Below are positions 37,872 through 47,787 of a DNA stretch of 64,000 nucleotides, in pieces. A model generated the notes under the pieces. The model had not been told where the DNA came from and did no database searches. It was given only the letters and a program-made list of their open reading frames with translations. This DNA comes from Temnothorax longispinosus (taxonomy: Eukaryota; Arthropoda; Insecta; Hymenoptera; Formicidae), in assembly GCF_030848805.1 (NCBI RefSeq), contig NC_092363.1:2232001-2296000 (forward strand), read 5' to 3'. The translations under genes and the position numbers were made by a program. Each line of letters opens with the position of its first letter. Positions within the stretch are counted from its first letter, which is position 1.

Positions 37872-38075
37872 ATGCAGGAGACAGATCGTACCGTACGGGA
37901 TCCGACACGGAAGGCGCAGCAACTACGGACAACCCTACAACGCCATTTCCTACGCCGCCCCCAACCTTGACACCGAATCATCGGCAAGCTTCTCCGTTTC
38001 CCCTCGAAAGCACAAACTCTCGCCGGCATCATTATAACGGCAGCATATCTTCCGAGAGATCTCGCAACGGCAATG
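37872..38075 (+). CDS. Exon 4: Thr/Pro-rich cytoplasmic segment, probable teneurin-like protein
   Basis: Acceptor gtgtag at 37871 and donor AATG|gtaggg at 38075/38076; 204 nt, phase 1 in and out. The peptide begins with an acidic Ser/Thr island (SYRTGSDTEG), then a Thr/Pro tract (TTPFPTPPPTLTPNH) and a Ser/Arg/His part ending SISSERSRNGN. Vertebrate teneurin cytoplasmic domains carry a comparable GSDxDTE island followed by Pro- and Ser-rich sequence; this is a recalled resemblance, not an alignment. The acceptor lacks a strong pyrimidine tract, which would suit an alternatively included exon. The other two frames contain stops within the exon. It lies 596 nt before exon 5. Confidence 0.68.
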
Positions 38076-38671
38076 GTAGGGAGTTAATTAGAACCGCAAA
38101 CGGGTTGGTTTGCACGCAAGATGATACTTACGGGCTCGCCGCAAGATGAATCTCATCAAACGCAATTTTATACTGCGTTGTACAACCGTGACACGTGCAA
38201 GACGAGCTTATTCCGATAGATGGACGCAAGAGAAATCCTGATAGATGAGCGATTTAAAGTGATAAGCAATGTGATATTACGCATGGCAGCATCGACTTCG
38301 GTTTCAACCCGTTCTAATATAACATTTCGCACTTCAATCCATTTGGAATACTCTACACCTCCAATTACTAAAAGTTGTAGATATGTTTTACGTCCAAATA
38401 CCGTGTCATTAAAATTAAAATAATTGCTGGGCCGTATAAAAATTATTAGCTGAAAGTTAAAAATTAGTCTTAGCAAAAAGGTGTTATTTAATCCTAATAA
38501 TCTCGCTTCTTTAAAAGTAATTTTGAAAAGATTAAAGGATTCGAGTATTTTCTTTGTCCACGTGCTAATGGAAGATTGAATTAAGCGGTATGATTCTTAT
38601 TCGTTAGCAAAACTTCCTAAAAAAAAAAAATTTCTCACTATTTAAAAATATTCGTATTTTCTTTATTGCAG
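38076..38671 (+). other. Intron 4 (596 nt)
   Basis: Short intron between exons 4 and 5, with a clear pyrimidine tract ending tattgcag. Chance open frames lie on both strands; nothing else is seen. Confidence 0.6.
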
Positions 38672-38839
38672 GTGAGACCGTTTACGCGGCGTCCACAAAA
38701 AAGACGACTTCCGGCGGCGGTACCTTAGGTCGAAGAACACGCCGAGGTCACGCAAGCGCCTTGAGCAGTAGCTCCACCGCGAGCGATCGTTCCGAAACCG
38801 TCTTCCCCGATGAACACACTCGCATGCATCTCACCAATG
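38672..38839 (+). CDS. Exon 5: Ser/Arg-rich cytoplasmic segment, probable teneurin-like protein
   Basis: Acceptor ctttattgcag at 38671 and donor AATG|gtgagg at 38839/38840; 168 nt, phase 1 in and out. The peptide has a Gly/Arg patch (GGGTLGRRTRRGH), a Ser cluster (ASALSSSSTASDRSE) and ends PDEHTRMHLTNG. Teneurin cytoplasmic domains contain a similar Ser-rich SNSALTLTDTE-type segment (recalled, not aligned). Exon 5 begins with GTGAGA, so its acceptor junction AG|GTGAGA also looks like a donor, the arrangement of a recursive-splicing exon. With GC-rich third positions, both borders and the frame fit, the exon call is strong. Confidence 0.72.
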
Positions 38840-38903
38840 GTGAGGAAGAATATACTGGAGTTTCTTTTTCACGCATATATGTCATCGCGCGATTATTATT
38901 TCA

Positions 38904-38953
38904 CACGCATGATCATCGCATCATATCGCATCACATCGCATGCCGTCGCATAC
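38904..38953. repeat. CGCAT-type short tandem repeat
   Basis: Degenerate ATCGCATC units repeated about five times, shortly after exon 5. Confidence 0.6.
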
Positions 38954-39939
38954 GCTTGAGACAATTATTGTAATTATTGAATCGCAACGAGCGTGTATTA
39001 AGCCAAAAACTATTTCTATTATCAAAGACTTGAACAAAGAAACTCATTCAACGTGACGGATCGGGATAAATCCTCGTCGATCGCCCTGAGCGGGTCGTCC
39101 CTTTAAATCACGACGTAAAATTTGCCGCGGTGCGATAAGTTAACGATCCATGCCTCAAATGCGATTACCGGACTAACCGAGTTACCGGCTGGTATCGAGC
39201 CCCTGGCCGGAGTTAAATCGGGTTTCTCGTAAACGTGTTCCTCGTTAAAAGCTTAATATTAATAGTCACCCAGAAACGCGAACGGAAAAAGAGAATCGCA
39301 TATGGAACTCGGAAAAGGAAATCGCATCTATAGATCCTATGAACATATTCTTGTATCTTCTAAAACTTTCATGCGTTGTGTATGTGTGTACGTTATCAAT
39401 TATTCGAAATTATTAATTGAGAAAAAGAAGGTTACAAGCAGAGTACTTTCAACCTCGATTTCTCATAAACCTCACATAAGACATAGTTATTAACGAGTAC
39501 TCATTAAACATTACTTCAGTAATAACTTCGGCGGCGTAAGAAAACACATCCCTTTTGTTAATTTTGTCCTAAAGACGTACATATATAGCTATGATTTCGA
39601 CTATACATTTGACTATACTATATGTCCTCATAATGAGCATATCCCTCGTCTCACGTTCCCATCGATGCACGTGTACGAAGCTTCACGAAACGGCCCAAAG
39701 GCGAAAGATCTTGGCAAAGGCAAACGTTTCCGAGCCATGCATTATCGCGCGTCTAGCGAACAATGGCGTAATCGACAAACTACATTATACGCTGGTTCAT
39801 TAAATAACCAAGGGACCTTCTATTTTGGCAGTTAGGTTCATTGTTGTCTGATGCAGTAATGTACCAGCGGCAACACTAACAGTGTCGGTAGCTGCAATGG
39901 CAGCGGCAATAGCATAATACAAGTGCGAGAGGGAAAGAG

Positions 39940-40410
39940 AAAGAGACTCGAGCTCGGGGCTAACGGAGTTAGCAGTTGGCGCCTGGGCTCAGCTAGTTAG
40001 AGCATAGACCACCGTCAAAGTTAGCGTGACCCTGCCGACTATATATTGTTTCAAAACGTCAACAGTATTTAGATCTCCCGTCGTTGCTGGGCCGCGCGCT
40101 ATCTTGGCACACGCACTATCTCACTGTATAACGCAGCTTCGAGCAGCAACCACCGGGGAGATAAGAGAAAGTAGCTTTGCGGCTTTGAACCGGCGGCCGC
40201 GGTCGACGAGCGTAAGCCGCTCGTCGGCTAAGTTTTAAACGAAATTTCGTCGGATCTCATTTCGTGTCGACGCGACGTCGATGCGGCGGCGGTCACGTCG
40301 GGTTCGAGGGATGCTGGCTGCCAATTAGTCTACCGATATCGCGAGACAGCGAGAGCATGGATGAAAGGGCGAAGGATAGCCCGGGTGGAAAGCTGGCGAG
40401 CGCGCGTGCG
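39940..40410 (+). promoter_or_regulatory. CpG-rich block with TATA-like box and donor in intron 5
   Basis: The sequence turns GC-rich with a TATATAT box at 40040-40046. A donor GCG|gtaagg lies at 40410/40411. An ATG at 40357 would give 18 codons (MDERAKDSPGGKLASARA) in phase 0, which does not match the phase-1 exons downstream. It may be an enhancer, a noncoding first exon or chance. Confidence 0.18.
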
Positions 40411-43400
40411 GTAAGGAGCGAGAGCTCCACCACATCTTCGTGGACGGTTACCTCCGGAATTTCGAAGGCCGCATTGCTCCTGCCCACTCGAGTGCGATCA
40501 CATTACGCGTAGCCGCGTAGCGTAGGTTTCGTGAAAATTAGCGGCGCGAATTAAGCTCGTGACGCTCACTCATGGACATTTTATATGACGTGTATGAACA
40601 CGCGTTCAAGGTATATCGTGAGCGCGGGTGTATATTATATCATATAAAAAAATTGAGTAACCCTGAGAAATGATATGAAATTTTCCATTTTCTCGTCTCT
40701 TTTAATTTGATATGTTTAGGAACTTATGTTACTCGTTACTCTAAACTATTTATATTACGCTTTTTATATGTAATAAAAAATTGTTTTAACGAAGCATTAA
40801 TTGTCGATTAGATTTTCCGGCAATAATTTTTTAACGCACGGCTTTACGAGAGTGCCGATAGTGACGACGAGCATTATATAAGATGCTGCAAGATACCGCG
40901 TATAATTACCAGGATCTCGTAAGCAGTAATTTGAGTCTGAATCTGCGATGGGATATTGCTTGCCAGAATGTCCCTGCGGTCTAATGGAGGCATGTCGCGG
41001 CATCTATTAGCAAATGGCTCCCAACGGTCAGGGCTTACCCGCGTTAACCCCGTGTGCGGCGCATCGCCAGAAAGACGATTGATATTACATTAGACCGCCG
41101 TAGTCTAATGTGACCCAGTCGAGGAGCACGTTATTGAATTGGCAAACGCGCGAAACCCGATAACGTTACGGTAATTTGCTACCACAAAGCTATGAAATGT
41201 ACACGCTAAATGAGCGTACTCGTCATCGTAAAATGAAGAATTAGCACATGGTACATGTAACTGTGCGGTGTAAGCGTTACCTCCGTAAACAAAAAACTAT
41301 GAATAAATAAATGTTTGAAAATAAAATACAATTCTATCGATATGTACAGTAAGTTGTTCTTGCCATTTAATACCATTTGTTATAAATTTTTGTTAGTCCA
41401 TAGGATTTTCAAACAACCATTAAATTCGTGAAATGTATATGTATTACGTACATTTATATAGGTAGATCAATTAGGAGAAATGCACAATTTTTGTGAAAAC
41501 TAATAATTGTGCACAATGTAAATGTGCAGAAGCAAATCACCGTCGGTGAAAAATAAATTTTCCGCGAGTTTTCGCAATCGTTCAGCGATGGTCGGTAATT
41601 TTTGACGGGCTCTGATGCGGGCTGTTGCATTTAATGTCATGGAACAAATCATCCGCACCAGCAAGCTTGATGTTATCAATTCATTCGATTGATGTAGGTT
41701 TCGCGGCATATGTTGCACGAACGAAATAAATGCACATGGAATCAATTGACTTATGTATACAGTAAAAACTTTAAAAATAACTGTGCTACGGAACAAAAAT
41801 ACGCCGATATTTTTAATAAACGATAATACGGTCGGGTAAGCACGTTCGGGTAAATAACTCGCGCGAATTTTCGCTTTTTGATCGTAGTGTTTAATCAAGA
41901 ACACTTGATTCGTCACTTCTGACTACAATCGAGTACTTTTTGTGACGATGACCATTCGGGAAGTTATACGAATGTGTCTGCTTGGATAAGTGCCAAGTTT
42001 CCACGAATAGAAATAATTTCAAGCGCCACTTGCGAACTATGCCAATAGTCCGTGTTCGCCATTACCATTATCGTTCTATTCCTTTTTAGTCTATCTTTTT
42101 CCTAGACTAGATATCTGTGGCAGCGTGAATCTTTTATTACATTTAATTGTTTGCAACGCAATCTTTTTATCGTTTGCGGAAATAAAGGTCAATGTTTATG
42201 TTATAAAAGAAAGCAGAGATACTCTTCGCGACGATGAAAAGAACGCGCGGGAATTAAAATCACGAGACATTAAGTTTATGGATGACGTTATTATAACGGT
42301 CCTGTCTCACCACTTTACTACCATAACGCTAAGGTAAATAATTCAAACAGAATGTAATCAATGCACAAGCTTAATTGTCGTAAATTATCATATAATGCTC
42401 AGGTTACGAGGCAACGTGATATTTATGAACTTTCCCCTCCGTGAAAATTCATCGTAGCAAAGCCGTTTTATGGAACCTCATCCTATTCTAAATTATACAT
42501 GTGATTATCTTTTTCTTGCCTTAAGTCGTCAGAAAAAATTTAGAGAATATTTTAATCGTCAAATATAAGTAAATATGTTCAATCCTTCATTTCGCTGTAC
42601 ATTGAAAGTCCGAGGATATAATAAAAGCGTTATATCTTACTAATTAATCAATGGTAAATGGATCTAGGCGAGGCACGGATGAAATTTTGTGTGTCCAGCG
42701 CGAACGAAGGCGGGTGGCACATAGAAATTGTACGAGACAGTTCGGACGAAGCATTCACGAATGCTAACTCGGTTTATTAGACTGTTTGGTCCGGAAGGAG
42801 TCAAGCCGGAACGATTCGTTGGACTGGTTATCGGACAGTAGGTGCGGTACCTACCATTGCGGCAATACCGCGCCGGTATAGCGCTGGCAAATAATTCGTA
42901 TTTACATGAACGTGTACTCCCCGACGCGGCGGAGGCGTTAGACCGACAAATCGAATTACAGACGCGAATCGCTAACCGCATCAAGTCACTGTCGGCTACC
43001 TTGCATCCCCTTGCACTGTCTGACTAACCCTTCTCGCCGCCCGCGGATGAGGGATAACTCGGTTGAACTCGGTATCGGTGATGCGCTAGCATACTACATA
43101 ATTGGCTCACAACGATTGGCCAAGACATAACGTCGGCGACGTTATATTACTCAATAATGTGTCCAATTAGATGTCGTACTAGCGCCAAATAGGTGTATAT
43201 GTACGCTTGTCACGTTTGTAATAACAGTCGAAAGCAATATCCAATAAATTCGGATAAATATTGTATCAGAAAGTTGAGTGCCTTGATCGACATATTTCAA
43301 CAAAATATATTTAAAGCAATTTAATTGCTCTAATAATGTGATTTTTATAAAGATTTCACAAAAATTTCAAAATAATATATTTAAGAATTATAATAAATTG

Positions 43401-43452
43401 TATGTAGAAATAAACTCAATTCTTCAACAGCTTCTGTATAAACAAAATTTGC

Positions 43453-43812
43453 TTAACCCTAAAATGCCACCCGGGGTCCAGCAGACCCCAGACCCTTTAG
43501 AATGATATATTTTCAAATGTTCCCCCCAAAAATAGAGCTCATGCTCCCATTGATGATAGTTGAGTGATTGACCTACCCGGTTGTACACTTAGCAATACTC
43601 AGTTTACTTAATTTTTTATACTATGTTGAAATTGAAATTTTAACAATATAAGCATTTTATTCTCTTTTCTAAGCCTTGAACAACATTGAACATAATTTTC
43701 ATAACTAAATATCAAAAAATCAATGAGTAAGGAGACATTTTTCATGCTGGGGTCTTTTAGACCCCATGTGTCATTTACGAGATTCTTGAGAGGTGTGGCA
43801 TTCAAGGGTTAA
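43453..43812. mobile_element. piggyBac-type MITE with TTAA target duplication
   Basis: TTAA at 43453-43456 and again at 43809-43812 flank a 352-bp element. It begins CCCTAAAATGCCAC and ends GTGGCATTCAAGGG, imperfect terminal inverted repeats starting CCCT as in piggyBac-superfamily transposons. Just inside each end lies a short palindrome, GGGGTCnnnnnGACCCC on the left (43473-43489) and its counterpart GGGGTCTTTTAGACCCC on the right (about 43749-43765). There is no transposase; the AT-rich interior has only a chance frame. It is a nonautonomous element sitting in intron 5, and the high repeat similarity and intact TTAA suggest it is fairly young. Confidence 0.8.
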
Positions 43813-45749
43813 ATATAAATATAAAACTCTTAAATATAAAACTCAAAAAATGAACAAATTAATCTTCTTAGTTTAAAAAAATTATTTTTTTATATTCAAT
43901 ATTTTTATAAAGGAGAGATTGGACGAATTTTAATTTAAATATATTTTGCCGGGCGGAGTAAGCCGCATTATGTAAATAGTGAAATCTATATTACCGCGGA
44001 GTTATATCATGTTCATCATTTTGCAGAATTAAATTGCACTGCACCTATTGCCATCAGGAACTGCATGATTTATTTTGCGCATTCTGTAAACGCTATCCTA
44101 TGCTTTATGAGGGACAGTAACGCGGTTTGACCACTGGTCAATGATGTACCAGTATTAGCTATAATTGGCTGGAACCGTATTGATCTAACCTTCATGTAGG
44201 CAGCGTTATCTTCTATCCTTGCTACGTATAATTAGTTATGCTGGTGAATTTACATATACAGTGCAATAAGTCGCATTTAGTAGCATCCAGTATAATTCAT
44301 GTGGATGTCAACAAATCTTCATATTACACGTTATATACGTTAGCGAGTAATTGACATATGTGTATGTGTGCGAAACATATATAAAAAAAAGATGATGTCG
44401 GATATATCCATCAAATAGATAATAAAATTGTTTGTTGCCAATCGTCGATATATAATTGATCTACTGGAGATTCATCAAATTCTCCGCTACGCTCGTTGCA
44501 AGATATTTTTGCTTTTGGCAATTTAGCCGTCGGATTAAATTTAACCGGTTTTAACTCTTTCACCCGCATTCTAGCGATTTAACGTTAACGTATAGCATAT
44601 TTTGCAATTTCAGAAGAACCATCTTCAAATATGTACTTTTCCCCAGGCTTTAATTTGATGCTGCAGCGTGCGTATGTAAAGTAATGTAGCTATCACGAAG
44701 ACGAAATGTATCCCGCGATTTGTAGCGCATCGTTATAAAACATTTAAGTCTGTAAAATAACACATTGCTGATTCAAAAGGGGAGAGCCGGCTTTCTCTCT
44801 CTCTCTCTGTAGCGGCTTAATACCGGTTCCGAGATTTTTCCCACCCGTTGTCAATGCGATATCGACTTTGTAATTGAGCGTTACAGGTGTTCCGAGCACT
44901 CGAACGATGCCGGCAAATTGTTCAATAACTGGAACAAATGTATATTTCGACGGTAAAGTTGTCCGAGATACGCGACGGACGCGGCTGGCGCTGACAGCTA
45001 CGCATTGCGCATTTCACGGTCCGATTTAATTAAGCGATTATTACTGCTTATTACGGAAAATATCGACGCTGCTCCCAGATGACTTCGCAGAAATAATTTC
45101 CCTATCGCGTTTATAATTTCTACGATTAATTAGACTTCGATCTGGTCAAGTAATAACGGCGAAAATCGTCGAAAATCTATATAGAATAGCCTCGATACAA
45201 AGCGTTGCGCGTTGTCAGGAAGCGAAAGCGAATATTGCAGATATATCATTATCATTCACATGCATGACAATTGCATTAACCTTCGATGTCATCCGATTCA
45301 GTCACATTCTAAAATGCATTTGTGATCTCGTTTTTCCCGTAAAATTATTAAATTAATCACGAAATAGCACTTACTGTTTTCTGTCTCAAGTGTTCAATTT
45401 TGCATTGATTAATTAACTGAAAATTCCTAACTGTTGAAAAGAAATTAGTATTGTCTATTAGTTACCTTTTTAGTCAGTTATCTCACAGTAATTTTAATAT
45501 TACTATCTACAGAATTTTGGTATACAGATACAAATTTGGAAAATTGTGCTCGTTTATTACGTTCAATGCTTTGTAATTCACTTTTGCGCAAATTTGTTTT
45601 AACGTAAATCTATCGTGTATAATAATTTGAACTAATTCATCATACATTCCATCTGCATGATGTAATTCTTTGTTGGAATTTTCACATATGCACATGCCAA
45701 TCCTGCCGCACTAATGCACTTTTCTCTCTGCACATTCTTTGGCGCACAG

Positions 45750-45776
45750 GTCTACCCAGGCCTATTTATCTCACAG
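45750..45776 (+). CDS. 27-nt microexon between exons 5 and 6
   Basis: A pyrimidine-rich acceptor (tctctctgcacattctttggcgcacag) and a consensus donor CACAG|gtatgtaag frame 27 nt. In the phase-1 frame set by its neighbours it encodes LPRPIYLT with split Gly codons at both ends, so it inserts nine residues without disturbing the frame. Microexons of this size are typically neural and regulated, and teneurin transcripts are known to use small alternative exons. The 3' half (cctatttatctcacag|gtatgt) also has the form of a zero-length recursive splice site, so the element could instead be a ratchet point. Confidence 0.5.
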
Positions 45777-47613
45777 GTATGTAAGCAATCTGTAGGAAAA
45801 CACGAATATATCACGTATAGATTTGATGTAATATTATATGCATTCGCTTTTTATCTACTATTATTAAAAACAACGTAATAGAATAGAGCAAACTATAGTT
45901 ATGGGAAAAATTCTGTTACTGTTTTATAAATTTTTCAACAATTTTCTCATATTTTTAATATTATTAATGTTGCCTGAAAATTTTATATAGCTTCTTTCAC
46001 GTCGACTGTTAAGCGGAGCTGTACTTGCTATTGACTCGCTTGCCGATGTAAAGAATTGCGGTAATTATGAGACGTTAAATTATTGTTTACTATGTGGCTC
46101 GAGTAATTGTCTTGACATTACAACACACATCCATAAGTTATAACGACTCGCTTAATAGATTTTAATCCGTAGGACCAGGGACCGAAATTCCATTATCCCA
46201 CATCCGAGTTACCACAACCAAGTTACGTAGCTTCACGAAAGCGCGATAGACCACTGTATTGCAGTTAAACTTGATTTACAATAATGTGCTCTGTAACATT
46301 AACAACCTTTAATGGTTATACATTGCTCCAATTATGTATATATGCTCAACATGGTATCGGTTTATAGCGTCATCGTCGACTGTTTTGGCTAATTCGCTAT
46401 AACTGGCGGCCGTACGTGTAATATAAAATGTCAGAGATGAAAAAAGATATAAAATTTATAACTATTATGTTCTAATTGTACGGAATACATTGGTTAACAG
46501 CGTTTTAATGTTTTTGAATGTCAATTGGCACTCTCTGATATAACAGACGAGCTTTTCGTGGGTATAGACTTTCAAATATTTTTGTTGCCCTCAACATGCC
46601 TCGTAGGCACTCTTTTGTGCTCTTTATGTTTAGGTAACTTTAATTATTCTTTGGTGGAGTTCCTTTCAAGTTTCAACAACTTTATAAGTAACTTAACTAT
46701 GGGAACGCCCGCAACGCTGAGCCCCGAAGGGCCAATGGTGAAAGGGTACCGGTGGAAATGGAAAATTCTTAGTATTGCTCTCTATTGAAGCTCCACAATT
46801 ACTATGTTTCAAACACAAGAACTTACGAAATTCTCAGAAAATATATCCATTATTAACGTATACATATACACATGGATTACTTGAATGTGTACGCATGAGC
46901 AAAGCGAGGCACGTAACGCATTGCGTTGTGTCGCTGTCGCAGCTTTTAATGTGCATTTATGAATAATGACACCGGAATTACAATATACGTCGTTAATATC
47001 ACAATTACTCAACTATTATTCGGTATTTCCTTGTATATTCCTTCGCCTATAATGGGTAATCAATTTCGTCGTGTAATGGCAGATAGATTCTTTGAATTTG
47101 CATGCATAAAATGTTACGAGGAGATGCCTAATTATTGATGCCGCTTAATTGCTCGCAGCAGCGTTTCTACGAGCAGACTAGAATTTCATGAATGCCACAT
47201 AAGAGAGAACAATATCGCAATGAAATGGATGGAATTACACCGATACAATCAATAATTCGCAAAATAAACACCAAATATTTTGAATTTATCGACGCATTAA
47301 ATGAATCTTGTTATTTGAGAAGTCAAATAAATTACCAAAATCGCGAGATTAAATTTTCCGAAGATCAATAGTTACTTTCTATAGTTCTTTTATACAACAA
47401 ATAAATATAGATAATTTGATTTCTCATATAATCGATACAATTTGATTCAAAGTCGCTATATTGCATCACACGTGTTTACGTAATATGATGTTCTATATTG
47501 ATGTTGTTCAACATATTAAATTTATCAAATTTTGTTCTTGCTTTTTATTAAAGCGCGACTTGTAAAGGACAATGTGCACTCTAATAGAAAGAAATATAAT
47601 TTTGCATTTCCAG
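45777..47613 (+). other. Intron 6 (1.8 kb)
   Basis: AT-rich, ending with a pyrimidine tract ttttgcatttccag. It carries chance open frames only, for example 46525-46788 on the plus strand. No repeat or RNA gene is seen. Confidence 0.5.
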
Positions 47614-47787
47614 ATACCGGTAGAGATTCTCCTCCGGAACCCGCGCCACCGGAAGTACCGCCGCGTGGACCGTCTTTACACGCAACGCATACTTTACGTG
47701 CGCAACAAAACCGAAATGGTTGCCCTCCGAACGCATCAGGAAGTTTCACTGTGCCAAGTGACCAAATGCCGACCGAGACGTATTCGG
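47614..47787 (+). CDS. Exon 6: SH3-motif proline-rich segment, probable teneurin-like protein
   Basis: Acceptor tttgcatttccag at 47613 and donor TTCGG|gtaagt at 47787/47788; 174 nt, phase 1 in and out. The peptide starts DTGRDSPPEPAPPEVPPRGP, giving a proline-rich PPxVPPR motif of SH3-ligand type. It is followed by SLHATHTLRAQQNRNG and a Ser/Thr part ending PTETYSG. Fly Ten-m has an APPDVPPRNP stretch in its cytoplasmic domain, the closest family match I can recall and the main basis for the teneurin guess; the surrounding residues differ, which would favour the Ten-a paralogue. Both splice sites are near consensus. The next exon must start in phase 1 and was not found in the remaining 16 kb. 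Confidence 0.75.

Larger units (their letters stand above)
38840..45749 (+). other. Intron 5 (6.9 kb) up to the microexon
   Basis: It holds a run of CGCAT-type short repeats (38904-38953), a CpG-rich block at about 39940-40560 with a TATA-like box and a donor, a 352-bp piggyBac-type MITE (43457-43808), and otherwise AT-rich sequence. A minus-strand frame of 138 codons at 41500-41916 has no splice or family support. Confidence 0.5.

Noticed and set aside
41500..41916. 138-codon minus-strand frame, weakly receptor-like in composition
   Set aside because: No membrane topology or conserved motif could be made out and no splice context supports it.
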